64,000 nucleotides of DNA from Guyparkeria halophila (GTDB lineage Bacteria; Pseudomonadota; Gammaproteobacteria; Halothiobacillales; Halothiobacillaceae). The stretch covers positions 689,501 to 753,500 of the forward strand of contig NZ_CP140153.1 in the NCBI RefSeq assembly GCF_034479635.1, in the 5' to 3' direction. The notes under the pieces are model-generated. The model ran no database searches. It was given only the letters and a program-made list of their open reading frames with translations, and had not been told where the DNA came from. Every line of letters begins with the position of its first letter. Position 1 is the first letter of the stretch. Made by a program: the position numbers and the translations under genes. Of the stretch, positions 7,805-16,484 are shown one piece after another.

Positions 7805-8364
7805 CAGTTTAGCTGCCCGGCAATCGTGGCGACTCGGGCGCCGAGTGCGCGGGTAAGTTCGCGCTCGTCGCGGCTGAGTCGAGGATGGTCGTTGGCGGTG
7901 TGGCTGGCACCGTAAGGGGTGCCGCCGGTCTGGGTATGTGCAAGTTCCGGCTGCTGGTAGGGGATGCCGGTAATCAGCATGCCGTGATGGATCAGCGGCA
8001 CGATCATCGACAGCAGGGTGGTTTCCTGGCCGCCGTGCATCGAGCCCGTCGAGGTGAACACGCCGGCTGGCCGCCCGGTCAGCTCACCGCGGAACCATAA
8101 CCCGCTGGTGTCCTCGAGGAAACGCTTGACCGCCGAGGCCATGCCGCCGAAATAGGTCGGGCTCCCCAAAAGCAGGCCGCGGCACTCGCGCAGATCGTCG
8201 ATGCTGACCTCGGGGTCGCCATCGGCAGGCTGCTGGCCGTCCGGGCAGGGGATGCGTCGCAGACGGGCCTGGGCGCCGTCGACCTGTTCGACACCTCGCG
8301 CGGCCTGGCGGGCGAGCGATTCGGTGTTGCCGGTACGGCTGTAGTAGAGGATCAGGATATCCAC
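7804..8364 (-). CDS. wrbA: NAD(P)H:quinone oxidoreductase WrbA / flavodoxin-fold protein
   Basis: The protein is 186 residues. It is an FMN-binding flavodoxin fold that reduces quinones by two electrons, avoiding semiquinones. The phosphate-binding loop is YYSRTGNTES, and the second FMN loops are GSPTYFGGMAS and TSTGSMHGGQET, the last being the WrbA signature. It also has GTPYGASH near the C-terminus. It is the first gene of the wrbA-DUF2069-galU group. Confidence 0.92.
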   Translation of the reverse strand: MDILILYYSRTGNTESLARQAARGVEQVDGAQARLRRIPCPDGQQPADGDPEVSIDDLRECRGLLLGSPTYFGGMASAVKRFLEDTSGLWFRGELTGRPAGVFTSTGSMHGGQETTLLSMIVPLIHHGMLITGIPYQQPELAHTQTGGTPYGASHTANDHPRLSRDERELTRALGARVATIAGQLN

Positions 8365-8481
8365 GCGGTTTCCAAACGGGGTGGTCGCACCGAGGTGGCG
8401 GGCGTTGTCGCCGTGTCAGTTTAGCAATAACCTCGGCCAGGAGGGGCGACGGAGGGTGCTCGGCGGATCGAGCCGGGTGTA

Positions 8482-8510
8482 TTGACAAAACCGCGTTTCG
8501 GTTTGATTGT
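8482..8510 (+). promoter_or_regulatory. Candidate sigma-70 promoter with a palindromic spacer
   Basis: A perfect -35 TTGACA (8482-8487), a 17-base spacer, and a weak -10 GATTGT (8505-8510). The whole spacer is an inverted repeat (AAACCG, five bases, CGGTTT), a plausible operator. A second hairpin, CTGTCTTGC with GCAGGACAG (8522-8550), lies in the leader before the thioredoxin gene. Confidence 0.5.
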
Positions 8511-8573
8511 TAGGCCACTATCTGTCTTGCTGCATGTGCGTGCAGGACAGGGTGACATCGAGAGGATAACGCG

Positions 8574-9176
8574 ATGACTGCAAGCCACATAACGAGCCTT
8601 ACACCGGCGCAATGGGACGATCAACCGGCGAGGCTCGCGGGTTCGATCAGCGGCCGACTGGTTGCCCTCGCCACTACGCTGACTCTGGCCGTCGCCCTGG
8701 CGTTTGCGCCGGCCAGCCAGGCGCAGGAGCTCGAGGGCTTCTGGGACGATCCGTTCAAGGACCTGCAAGCCGACGTCGAGGCCGCCCGAGAGGAGGGCAA
8801 GGCCGGGGTGTTCGCCTTCTTTCAAATGGACGAGTGTCCCTTCTGCCATCGGATGAAGACCCAGGTGTTCACCGATCCGGCGGTACAGGGGTACATCAAG
8901 GAGCACTTCGTCACGGTCAGCATCGACATCGAGGGTGACGTGATGATGACCGCTCCCGATGGCGAGCAGATGAAAGAAAAGGATTTCGCCTTCAAGAAAT
9001 ACCGCGTGCGCGCCACGCCGGTAATGATCTTCTTCGACACCGAAGGCGAGCCGGCCTTGCGCTATACCGGACCGACCCAGTCGCCCGAGGAATTCCGGCA
9101 GTTGATGGCGTTTTTCGCTTCCGGCGCCTACAAGGAGCCGGGCATGAACTTCTTCAAGTACAAGAAGCAGCAGTGA
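8574..9176 (+). CDS. Periplasmic thioredoxin-fold protein, SoxW-like
   Basis: The protein is 200 residues. A hydrophobic segment at about 30-50 ending in ASQAQ suggests a signal peptide with a long N-region. The thioredoxin fold has DECPFCHRMK (the CxxC at about residues 84-87) and the cis-Pro loop VRATPVMIFF. The arrangement resembles SoxW-type thioredoxins of sulfur oxidisers and other periplasmic disulfide reductases. The Shine-Dalgarno is GAGAGG. It heads a three-gene group with the TolC-like and adaptor genes, 51 bases before the former. A role in redox maintenance of exported proteins is inference. Confidence 0.8.
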   Translation: MTASHITSLTPAQWDDQPARLAGSISGRLVALATTLTLAVALAFAPASQAQELEGFWDDPFKDLQADVEAAREEGKAGVFAFFQMDECPFCHRMKTQVFTDPAVQGYIKEHFVTVSIDIEGDVMMTAPDGEQMKEKDFAFKKYRVRATPVMIFFDTEGEPALRYTGPTQSPEEFRQLMAFFASGAYKEPGMNFFKYKKQQ

Positions 9177-9227
9177 CCGCTTGCGTCGTCCAGGGCGGCG
9201 TAACGATTCGGCAGGGAGGCAGCGAGC

Positions 9228-10661
9228 ATGGTGAAGCGGCGACTTTTCGGCACGGGCCGACCGGCTGAGTGGGCGTTGGTGGCCTGCCTGTTCGTCGGGG
9301 CGCCGCTCTCGACGGCGGCGGCCGCGGATAGCCTGCCGCCACCGCCGTCGGTTGGCGACGAAGGGCGGATCCATTCCGAGCCGCTGCCGGACGCCCTCAC
9401 CTTCGAGCAGATCCTGGCCCTGCCGCTGGACAACCAGTACGGCGTGGTGGCGGCAAGGGCGCGCTACGAGCGCCGGCGGGCCGAACAGCAGATGATCCGC
9501 TCGTCGAATCGACCGCAGGTTACCGTTGATGGACGGTTGCGTTACGTCGAACCGGGCGATCTCGCGGTCGAGAACGATCAGCACGACGATCACCGCGCCG
9601 GCCTATCCCTGCGGCAGAAACTGTTCGATTTCGGTCGGCAGCAGGATCGCGAGGATGCCGCCGAGGCCCGTCTGGTCGGCGAACGGCTGTCGCTGATGGA
9701 TGAGAATAAACGTCAGCGGCTGGCACTGTTGCGGGCCTACTTCGATGTCCTGCTCGCCGATCAGCGCTACCAGGCGCTCAACGAGCGCATGGCGATCCTG
9801 TTCATTCGTTACGACCGCGCCCGCGATCGGCGTGAACTGGGTCAGACCTCCGACTACGATATCGCCGTGTTCGAGCGCGATTACCAGGCGGTGATGCTGC
9901 AGCGTGCCCGGGCGGATGCCGATCGACGCCTGACCCGCCGCCACCTGGCCGAGATCGCCGGCCGTCCCGGACAGTTGCCGCGCGAGCTCGAGGCCCCCGG
10001 CCTGGAGCCGCTGTTCGAACGAGAGGTGCCGGCGGTGGGTGACCTGATCGAGACGGCACTCGACGAGGATCTCGCCCTCAACGCCCTGCGCCGCCTGCAC
10101 GACGGCAGCAAGTCCGACCTGGCCGCGGCGCGCTCGGGCAACCTGCCCAGCGTCCACGGCGAGATCAACGCCGATTACTACACCCGCGAAGGGGCCACCC
10201 GCGATCCGTTCCGTGCCGGCGTCTACCTGGAGTTCCCGCTCTTCCGGGGTGGCGCGCGCAACGCCGAGATCGCCGCGGCACAGGCCGAGCGCATGGACGT
10301 GGTCGCCCGCATGGCCGAGCGCGAGGCCGACATCCGCCGCTACGCCACCGAACTGGTGGAGATGATCCGGGTGAATCAGTCGATCGGGCAGCAGCGCATC
10401 GATGCACTGGATAACTACGCCGAGCTCAACTTCATGCGCAACCAGACCCTCTACCAGATGGAAAAGGCGGCCGACTTGGGCGATGCCATGGCGGAGATGT
10501 CGATGGCAAAGCTCGAGCGCATGCAGACCACCTACGCCTTGGCCATGCGCTGGGCCGAACTGGCCCTGTTGACCGACCAGTCGCTGGAGGCGGTGCTGTT
10601 GGGCGAGGCCGGCAAGGCGCTCGAGGACGGCGACCAGAACACCACGGAGGAAACCTCATGA
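9228..10661 (+). CDS. TolC-family outer membrane efflux protein
   Basis: The protein is 477 residues with a signal peptide to about residue 30 (WALVACLFVGAPLSTAAAA). Two OEP repeats follow, with long heptad-rich helices. The first contains ARYERRRAEQQMIRSSNRPQ and RQKLFDFGRQQ; the second contains YLEFPLFRGGARNAEIAAAQ. LFDFG and FPLF are typical beta-strand-entering motifs. It forms a trimeric outer-membrane channel for a tripartite or type I exporter. The stop overlaps the adaptor start by four bases (ATGA). No inner-membrane pump gene is adjacent. Confidence 0.88.
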   Translation: MVKRRLFGTGRPAEWALVACLFVGAPLSTAAAADSLPPPPSVGDEGRIHSEPLPDALTFEQILALPLDNQYGVVAARARYERRRAEQQMIRSSNRPQVTVDGRLRYVEPGDLAVENDQHDDHRAGLSLRQKLFDFGRQQDREDAAEARLVGERLSLMDENKRQRLALLRAYFDVLLADQRYQALNERMAILFIRYDRARDRRELGQTSDYDIAVFERDYQAVMLQRARADADRRLTRRHLAEIAGRPGQLPRELEAPGLEPLFEREVPAVGDLIETALDEDLALNALRRLHDGSKSDLAAARSGNLPSVHGEINADYYTREGATRDPFRAGVYLEFPLFRGGARNAEIAAAQAERMDVVARMAEREADIRRYATELVEMIRVNQSIGQQRIDALDNYAELNFMRNQTLYQMEKAADLGDAMAEMSMAKLERMQTTYALAMRWAELALLTDQSLEAVLLGEAGKALEDGDQNTTEETS

Positions 10662-11446
10662 AACGAATCCAATCGAGCTGGGCGCGTCGCCTGATCGGGC
10701 CGGTCGCCCTGCTGGGCGCCGGGCTTGCCGCACCGGCCTGGGCCGTCGAGATCGAGGGGCAGCTTGGATTTGCCGACCGCGTGGCCCTGTCGACGCCGGT
10801 TGCCGGGGTGGTGGAGTCGGTGCCGGTGCGGGCCGGGGAACGGGTCGAGGCAGGCGCGCTGCTGTTGGCGCTGGATTCGACGCCGTTCGATCAACGCCAC
10901 CGTATGGCGGCCGCGCAGATCGAGGGATTGAGCCTGGCGGCCGACGAGGCCGCGCTGGATGCCGAGCGTGTCCAGGCATTGTATGACCGCACAGTCGGTT
11001 CGGATTCCGAGCGTGCCCTGGCGGTAATTGCACGCGAGCAGGCCCAGGGCGAGCGCGACCGTGTCAGGGCGCAGGCGGCCCTGCGGGCCTGGGAGCGTGA
11101 CCAGGCCCGGCTGGAGGCGCCGTTCGCCGCGCGGATCCTGTCGGTCGATGCCGCGGTGGGTGAGGTGGTCTCGCCGCAATTGACGCCCCCGACCCTGATC
11201 GAGATCGCGCGGGCCGATCAGTTGCTGGCCACGTCGCGGATAAGTGCCGACCAGCTGGGTTCGCTGGCGTTGGGCGACGAGGTCACGGTAGCCCGGGGCG
11301 ATGACCGTCGGACGGGAATGGTCGATGCCATTCGCGCGTTTAGCGATGGCAACGGGCCGGTGCAGTACGAGCTGGCGGTGCGAGTGGAGCGGGGTGACGG
11401 CTGGCGTGCCGGTCAATCGGTCGTGCTGGAACTGCCTGACGACTGA
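10658..11446 (+). CDS. HlyD/RND-type periplasmic adaptor protein
   Basis: The protein is 262 residues, short for the family (usually 350-400). It has a signal peptide to about residue 28 (ending APAWA), a lipoyl-like half-motif GVVESVPVRAGERVEAG, a helical hairpin with many Ala/Glu/Arg heptads (about 85-150), the second lipoyl half LEAPFAARILSVDAAVGEVV, and a beta-barrel domain. The membrane-proximal domain looks reduced. It overlaps the TolC-like gene, so the two are coupled, but no RND, ABC or MFS pump follows. The gene ends at a strong terminator. Confidence 0.85.
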   Translation: MKRIQSSWARRLIGPVALLGAGLAAPAWAVEIEGQLGFADRVALSTPVAGVVESVPVRAGERVEAGALLLALDSTPFDQRHRMAAAQIEGLSLAADEAALDAERVQALYDRTVGSDSERALAVIAREQAQGERDRVRAQAALRAWERDQARLEAPFAARILSVDAAVGEVVSPQLTPPTLIEIARADQLLATSRISADQLGSLALGDEVTVARGDDRRTGMVDAIRAFSDGNGPVQYELAVRVERGDGWRAGQSVVLELPDD

Positions 11447-11471
11447 ACCCGGAGGCTCGTTGGAGGGTAAC

Positions 11472-11514
11472 GAAACGGGGCGGGATGAATATCATCCCGC
11501 CCCGTCTCGTTTTC
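11472..11514 (+). terminator. Rho-independent terminator after the adaptor gene
   Basis: A 14-bp perfect stem ACGGGGCGGGATGA / TCATCCCGCCCCGT (11475-11488 with 11492-11505) with a 3-base loop, followed by TCTCGTTTT. It lies in the convergent gap with proS. Confidence 0.9.
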
Positions 11515-11531
11515 TGCCGGCGTGGGCCCGC

Positions 11532-13238
11532 TCAGGCCAGCTGGGCATCCAGCCAGTCGAACAGCCCGTCCGCGGCGATGTCCTCGCTGGCCTCGGCATC
11601 GCGGCGGCGCACCTCGATCTGGCCGGCGGCGAGTCCGCGCGGGCTGACCACGACGCGCAGCGGGATGCCGATCAATTCCCAGTCGGCGAAGGCCGCGCCC
11701 GGACGCATGCCGCGGTCGTCGAGGATGACCTCGATGCCGCGTGCCCGCAGGTCGGCGTAGATCGCCTCGGCCTTTTCCATGACCGTCTCGTCCTTGTTCG
11801 CGCCGATCGGCACGATCGCGATGGTGAACGGCGCAATCGGCTGCGGCCAGCGGATGCCGCGGTCATCGAAGTTCTGCTCGATCGCCGCGGCGACGATGCG
11901 CGAGACGCCGATGCCGTAGCAGCCCATCAGCGGCGTGATCGGCTTGCCGTCCTCGCCGAGCACCTCGCAGTTCATCGCCCGGCTGTACTTGTCGCCCAAC
12001 TGGAAGACGTGACCCACCTCGATGCCGCGGCAGATGTCGAGCTTGCCCTGACCGCCCGGCGCCCGGTCGCCGGCGACCGCATCGCGCAGGTCGGCGGTTG
12101 CCGGCTCGGGTAGGTCGCGGCCCCAGTTCACACCGGTCAGGTGGTGGCCGTTCTTGTTGGCCCCGCAGGCGAAGTCGACCAGTGCGGCGGCAGCAAAGTC
12201 GACGATCACCGGGGTGTCCAGGCCCACCGGGCCGATCGACCCCACCGAGGCGCCGGTCAGTTTGGGTGCCTCGGCCTCGTCGATGAAGGTCAGCGGTTCG
12301 GCAACGGCCTCGTGCTTGATCGCCTTGATCTCGTTCAACGAATGATCGCCGCGCAGCACCAGCGCGACAGCGGGCGCCTCGCTGCCAACGACGAGCAGCG
12401 TCTTGACGGTGCGTGAGGCCGGCAGCTCGAGGGCGGCCGTCACGTCCTCGATGGTCCGCGCGTTCGGCGTGGCGACCTCGGTCATCGCCTCCGTGGGCGC
12501 GGCACGCGGGCCGTCGACCGGGAAGGTGGGTGCCATCTCGACGTTCGCGGCGTAGTCGCCGTCGACGGCATAGGCGATGGCATCCTCGCCGGAGTCGGCC
12601 AGCACATGAAACTCGTGCGAGGCATTGCCGCCGATCGAACCGGTGTCGGCGACCACTGCGCGCCAGGCGAGCCCCATGCGCTCGAGGATGCGGCTGTAGG
12701 CGGTGTACATCAGCTGGTAGGTCTGCTCCAGCGACTCGGCATCGGCGTGGAAGGAGTAGGCGTCCTTCATGACGAACTCGCGGGCGCGCATGACGCCGAA
12801 GCGGGGCCGGATCTCGTCGCGGAACTTGGTCTGGATCTGGTAGAAGTTGACCGGCAGCTGGCGGTAGCTCTTGAGCTCACGTCGGGCGTAATCGGTGATC
12901 ACTTCCTCGTGGGTGGGGCCGAAGCAGAAGTCACGGCCGTGGCGGTCGGTCAGTCGAAGCAGCTCGGGGCCGTACTGCTGCCAGCGACCCGATTCCTCCC
13001 ACAGCTCGGCCGGCTGGACGGCCGGCATCAGCAGTTCGAGTGCGCCGGCGGCGTCCATTTCCTCGCGCACGATCGCCTCGACGCGTCGCAGCACCTTCAG
13101 CCCGAGCGGCGACCAGGTGTAGAGCCCCGAGGCCAGCTTCTTGAGCATGCCGGCGCGCAGCATCAGCTGGTGGCTGACGATCTCCGCCTCGGCCGGGGTT
13201 TCCTTCATGGTGTTGATGGCGAATTGGCTGGCGCGCAT
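11532..13238 (-). CDS. proS: Prolyl-tRNA synthetase, bacterial type with editing domain
   Basis: The protein is 568 residues. This class II synthetase charges tRNA-Pro. Motif 1 and the ATP site are in [16 protein letters not shown]. Motif 2 is [17 protein letters not shown], and motif 3 is [13 protein letters not shown]. An INS editing domain of about 180 residues (about 225-400, with [10 protein letters not shown] and [10 protein letters not shown]) separates motifs 2 and 3, as in E. coli-type ProS. The C-terminal anticodon-binding domain holds [22 protein letters not shown]. It is a single gene, convergent with the adaptor gene. Confidence 0.97.
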   Translation of the reverse strand: MRASQFAINTMKETPAEAEIVSHQLMLRAGMLKKLASGLYTWSPLGLKVLRRVEAIVREEMDAAGALELLMPAVQPAELWEESGRWQQYGPELLRLTDRHGRDFCFGPTHEEVITDYARRELKSYRQLPVNFYQIQTKFRDEIRPRFGVMRAREFVMKDAYSFHADAESLEQTYQLMYTAYSRILERMGLAWRAVVADTGSIGGNASHEFHVLADSGEDAIAYAVDGDYAANVEMAPTFPVDGPRAAPTEAMTEVATPNARTIEDVTAALELPASRTVKTLLVVGSEAPAVALVLRGDHSLNEIKAIKHEAVAEPLTFIDEAEAPKLTGASVGSIGPVGLDTPVIVDFAAAALVDFACGANKNGHHLTGVNWGRDLPEPATADLRDAVAGDRAPGGQGKLDICRGIEVGHVFQLGDKYSRAMNCEVLGEDGKPITPLMGCYGIGVSRIVAAAIEQNFDDRGIRWPQPIAPFTIAIVPIGANKDETVMEKAEAIYADLRARGIEVILDDRGMRPGAAFADWELIGIPLRVVVSPRGLAAGQIEVRRRDAEASEDIAADGLFDWLDAQLA

Positions 13239-13360
13239 GAGGGTCTCGTTCGTGTTGGAAAGCGGGATGCCGGCGTGTCACCGGGGTGTGGCAGGCCGAG
13301 ATTGTACCGAGCCGGGCGAGGGGGCGTCGAGGGAATCCATGCCGGTGCCGAGTTTCCCGA

Positions 13361-13394
13361 GTGAAAACGAGAACGGCCGCCCGCGGCGGCCGTT
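13361..13394 (-). terminator. Rho-independent terminator of the DUF4124 gene
   Basis: Read on the minus strand, a 10-bp perfect stem AACGGCCGCC / GGCGGCCGTT (13394-13372) is followed by CTCGTTTTC. Confidence 0.82.
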
Positions 13395-13416
13395 ACCTGC
13401 AACGTTCGGGGGGAGG

Positions 13417-13950
13417 TTATTCCTCGGCGGCGCTGCAGGCCTCGTCGATGATCGCATCGAGCCGTTCGAGTCGCTCGGTGCGCTGTGCTTCGCTCATCGG
13501 CTGATACTTACCGGCTTCGTCCTGAACCATCAGCTGGTTGCCGCTGTTGGCTACCGCCTCGCGCTGTTCCCGTGCCTGGCGGCAGGCCTCGCGCGCCTTT
13601 TCCCGATCGACCACCTTGACCTCGGTGGCGGGATCGCTGGCGCGATCGCCGTCGACTGCCGGTGTCTCTTGGTCGTTCTCCTCGTTCGTCGATGCGCTGG
13701 GTGCGGGGTCCGAGCTGCCGGCCTCGACGGTCTCGGAGGGGCGGTCCTTGGGCGGGGTCTGCGAGAACTGGACGTTGCCGCGGTCATCGACGGACTTGTA
13801 GATGGTGGCCGCCTCGGCCGGGCTCATCGTGAACGCCAGCACGAGGGCGGCGGCCAATGCCACGGCGATTGCATGTGGTCCGGCTACGCGGTGACCGGCC
13901 CTCGTGGCGCGCGGGGTGAGGGAAGTGGGATGTGCTGCGATTCCTTGCAT
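13417..13950 (-). CDS. DUF4124-domain exported protein
   Basis: The protein is 177 residues. The N-terminal 50 residues hold a basic stretch and a hydrophobic core (AIAVALAAALVLAFTM) ending in PAEA, a signal peptide. The DUF4124 motif follows directly: ATIYKSVDDRGNVQFSQTPP. The middle is an acidic Ser/Pro/Glu linker, and the C-terminus is a charged coiled coil (DREKAREACRQAREQREAV and MSEAQRTERLERLD). The function is unknown and the location is probably periplasmic. The ATG at 13950 fits the signal peptide; a longer upstream frame lacks coding character. Confidence 0.8.
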   Translation of the reverse strand: MQGIAAHPTSLTPRATRAGHRVAGPHAIAVALAAALVLAFTMSPAEAATIYKSVDDRGNVQFSQTPPKDRPSETVEAGSSDPAPSASTNEENDQETPAVDGDRASDPATEVKVVDREKAREACRQAREQREAVANSGNQLMVQDEAGKYQPMSEAQRTERLERLDAIIDEACSAAEE

Positions 13951-14185
13951 GATGTCGGGTCCCGATGTGGTTGGACGATCCAGTAACGAGTTGGCTCCTG
14001 ATGGAAAAGGAACGTCGTTCGTCGGAGCATAAACCGCCTGACCCGCCCTGAAAAGCCTTGGGCGAGGCGTTCGCGCGGTGATCGCACGAGGTTTGCTGTT
14101 GGTCGCAAAGCACAAGGTGCCTTGATACACTCTCTGCCCAGTTTATCGCGCACCTTTACCGCTCACCGGAACAGAGACTGAACCA

Positions 14186-15139
14186 ATGGCCGATCGTCGC
14201 CTCAAGGTTTTCAACACCGTTGCCCGCCTGCTGAGCTTTACCAAGGCAGCCGAGGCGCTGCACATGACGCAGCCGGCGGTGACGTTCCAGGTTCGGCAGC
14301 TCGAAGAGCATTTCGATACCCGCCTGTTCGATCGGACGCACAACCGCGTGACGCTTACCGACGTCGGGCACACGGTCTACGAGATCTCCGAGCGGATCTT
14401 CGAGCTCTATGACGAGATGGACCGACGGGTCAAGGAGATGACCGGTGAGATCGGCGGCGCGCTCAATATCGGCGCAAGCATGACGGTGGCCGAGAACATG
14501 CTGCCCGCCCTGTTGGGCAACTTCCGCCAGGAGCACCCCGATCTGTCCGTGCGCCTGAAGGTGGGTAACACCGAATCCGTGGTCTCGATGGTCGAGCACA
14601 ACGTGGTCGACCTGGCCCTGGTCGAGGGCAGCGTCACCAACAAGAACCTGCTGGTCGAGACCTGCCGCCGGGACGAACTGGTGGTGATCATGCCGCCCGA
14701 GCACGAGCTCGCCGGCTATGGTGATGAAGGCGTGCCGGTTGAGAAGCTGGCGAAGTACCCCTTCATCTGCCGTGAAGAAGGCTCTGGCACCCGCGAGGTG
14801 GTTCTTTCCTACATGAACGACCAGGGTCAGTCCGAGGGCTGGGATGTGTGCATGGAATTGGGCAGTCCCGAGGCGATCAAGGGAGCCGTGGAGGCCGGCA
14901 TGGGCCTGTCGATCATGTCGTCGGCGGGCATCAGCAAGGAGCTCAAGCTGGGCCTGTTGACGGCCGTGCCGCTCAAACCGCGGCTGTACCGTGACTTCTC
15001 CTTCGTGCGCCAGCGCCACAAGTTCCGCCTGCCGGCGATGGAGCAGTTGCTGGAGTTCTCGCGTCATTACTGCCGTGACAGCACGCCGATGCACGATCTG
15101 GAAGTGATCCAGCACACGGCGAACGGCGAAGAGGCCTGA
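14186..15139 (+). CDS. LysR-family transcriptional regulator, CbbR-like
   Basis: The protein is 317 residues. An N-terminal winged helix-turn-helix (FNTVARLLSFTKAAEALHMTQPAVTFQVRQLEEH) precedes a two-lobed periplasmic-binding-like effector domain from about residue 90. It begins GALNIGASMTVAENMLPALL and contains ICREEGSGTREVV, typical of the CbbR/YeiE branch. In autotrophs CbbR controls the Calvin-cycle operon, but here no Rubisco genes are adjacent, so the target is open. It is divergent from the DUF4124 gene across 235 bases and ends at a strong terminator. Confidence 0.85.
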   Translation: MADRRLKVFNTVARLLSFTKAAEALHMTQPAVTFQVRQLEEHFDTRLFDRTHNRVTLTDVGHTVYEISERIFELYDEMDRRVKEMTGEIGGALNIGASMTVAENMLPALLGNFRQEHPDLSVRLKVGNTESVVSMVEHNVVDLALVEGSVTNKNLLVETCRRDELVVIMPPEHELAGYGDEGVPVEKLAKYPFICREEGSGTREVVLSYMNDQGQSEGWDVCMELGSPEAIKGAVEAGMGLSIMSSAGISKELKLGLLTAVPLKPRLYRDFSFVRQRHKFRLPAMEQLLEFSRHYCRDSTPMHDLEVIQHTANGEEA

Positions 15140-15173
15140 TTCGGCCGGTTCCGCTGAACTGAGCCGAACCGAG

Positions 15174-15205
15174 AAAACGCCCGGAGGTCGCCTCCGGGCG
15201 TTTTT
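15174..15205 (+). terminator. Rho-independent terminator of the LysR gene
   Basis: A 14-bp stem AAAACGCCCGGAGG / CCTCCGGGCGTTTT with a TCG loop, continuing into a five-T run. Confidence 0.93.
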
Positions 15206-15296
15206 CGTTGTGCGGGACGATGGCGGTTTGTGGCCGTCTCGTTCATCGACTTGATGATCCCATCCCCTTTGCGCGCGTGGTGGCTCGCCGCCGAGT

Positions 15297-15538
15297 GATT
15301 GTCCTCGCACGGGCGGCTCGCCAAGCCCCGCAGGGCGAGCCTCGGGCCGGGCATCTGCGGCGTCGCACGGCCCGCCCGCGGACTTTCCCTTCGGGCCGGC
15401 GAATGCTGGCCGGAGCGGCTTCCTGCCGATCCGGTTCCGTCCTGGGAAAGGGAATCTCCCTTCCACCGCGGACGGTCGCCTTGCCTCTGCCCGGCTCACG
15501 ACGCGCCAAGCGTTATCGGATCCGCGCCGAGTTTCCCA
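15297..15538 (-). repeat. Structured intergenic repeat, copy 3 (partial, diverged)
   Basis: It aligns with the right two-thirds of copy 2. CGCACGGGCGGCTCGCCAAG, GCCCCGCAGGG, GGGCATCTGCGGCGT, GGGAAAGGGAATCTCCCTTCC, GCCTTGCCTCTGCCCGGCTC and GTTTCCC all have counterparts in the same order. About 60 extra bases are inserted between the conserved CATCTGC block and the AAAGGG/CCCTTT hairpin. The outer arm on the left and the left terminal inverted repeat are not recognisable. It lies in the 547-bp convergent gap between the LysR gene and the DUF302 gene, which otherwise holds only two terminators. Confidence 0.65.
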
Positions 15539-15612
15539 AGCGCGCATGGCGTCGCGTGATCGTGGTGAACGGGCGCGGATGGTTCGGTTGTTGTGACGGC
15601 TCGACGGGCACG

Positions 15613-15643
15613 AAAAAACCCGGCGCGGGCGAACCCGGCCGGG
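15613..15643 (-). terminator. Rho-independent terminator of the DUF302 gene
   Basis: On the minus strand, CCCGGCCGGG, a TTCG tetraloop, CCCG-C-GCCGGG, then six T residues. Confidence 0.9.
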
Positions 15644-15686
15644 CTGGATGACATCGCCCCCGAAGGGGCGGTCGACCCAACGGGGC

Positions 15687-16256
15687 TTAGAAGCCGCCGC
15701 TGGCAGCCGACTGCATCATCTTCCACATGGTGTCGCGGACGTGCATGGCGTCTTTCTTGAACTCTTCCGGCATTTCCTTGCCGCCGTGAACGAACATGTC
15801 CATGTTCAGGCTGTAGAGATGGAAGCGACCCTCGTCGTCCTCGACCACGGCGATGCGGCACGGCAGGTAGGCCGAGAAGTACGGGCTGAAGTCGACGGCC
15901 TTGCGGGCGATCTGCGGGCTGCAGTACTGATAGATGTTCATGTACTTCTGCTCTTCGCCGGTCTCCAGCTCGAGCTGCTTGGACAGCGGCATCTCGCCGA
16001 CATTCATCAGGCCACTGCCGACGGCGGCCGACTCGATGCTCATCTTGATGTCGTCCGGCCCCAGGCCTTCGGCGACCTCCATATGCCAGACCGTGGCCGC
16101 GCCCAGGTCGCCGCCGCTTTCGACGAACTTGTCGTACATGTTGCTGTAGACGTCCATCGCCTTCGGATCGAGGTTGTCCTTGACGGACATGAAGCCGCAG
16201 CCGGACAGCGTCATGATGGCGGCACCGAGGATCGATACCTTGAGGAAATTGCGCAT
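15687..16256 (-). CDS. DUF302-domain lipoprotein
   Basis: The protein is 189 residues. The signal peptide ends in the lipobox LSGC (Cys20), predicting an outer- or inner-membrane lipoprotein. A DUF302-like region (about 60-150) includes QYCSPQIARKAVDFSPYFSAY and LPCRIAVVEDDEG, the typical end of DUF302 domains. Two Cys occur in that region. The function is unknown; DUF302 proteins are frequent in sulfur-oxidising bacteria. It is a single gene with its own promoter and terminator. Confidence 0.85.
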   Translation of the reverse strand: MRNFLKVSILGAAIMTLSGCGFMSVKDNLDPKAMDVYSNMYDKFVESGGDLGAATVWHMEVAEGLGPDDIKMSIESAAVGSGLMNVGEMPLSKQLELETGEEQKYMNIYQYCSPQIARKAVDFSPYFSAYLPCRIAVVEDDEGRFHLYSLNMDMFVHGGKEMPEEFKKDAMHVRDTMWKMMQSAASGGF

Positions 16257-16313
16257 GGGTGACTCTCCCTGTGTAATTTTTGGTCTTGAGGCCAGGTGGC
16301 CTCGACGACCTTG

Positions 16314-16342
16314 ATTATCTGCGCATTAGTACATGCTTACAA
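16314..16342 (-). promoter_or_regulatory. Sigma-70 promoter of the DUF302 gene
   Basis: On the minus strand, TTGTAA (16342-16337), a 17-base spacer, then GATAAT (16319-16314), about 58 bases before the ATG. The surrounding sequence is AT-rich compared with its neighbours. Confidence 0.65.
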
Positions 16343-16484
16343 ACTTGATTAATTTACTCCTGATAAAGGGGCTTAATTTGGCTATCCAGCCCTGTCATGT
16401 CGGGCTTTGATGGGATGATTAGCACCCGAAACCATGTAGGAGACGGGCGATTTTCCGTCGATTGGTGGTCGTTTTTTCGGCCCT

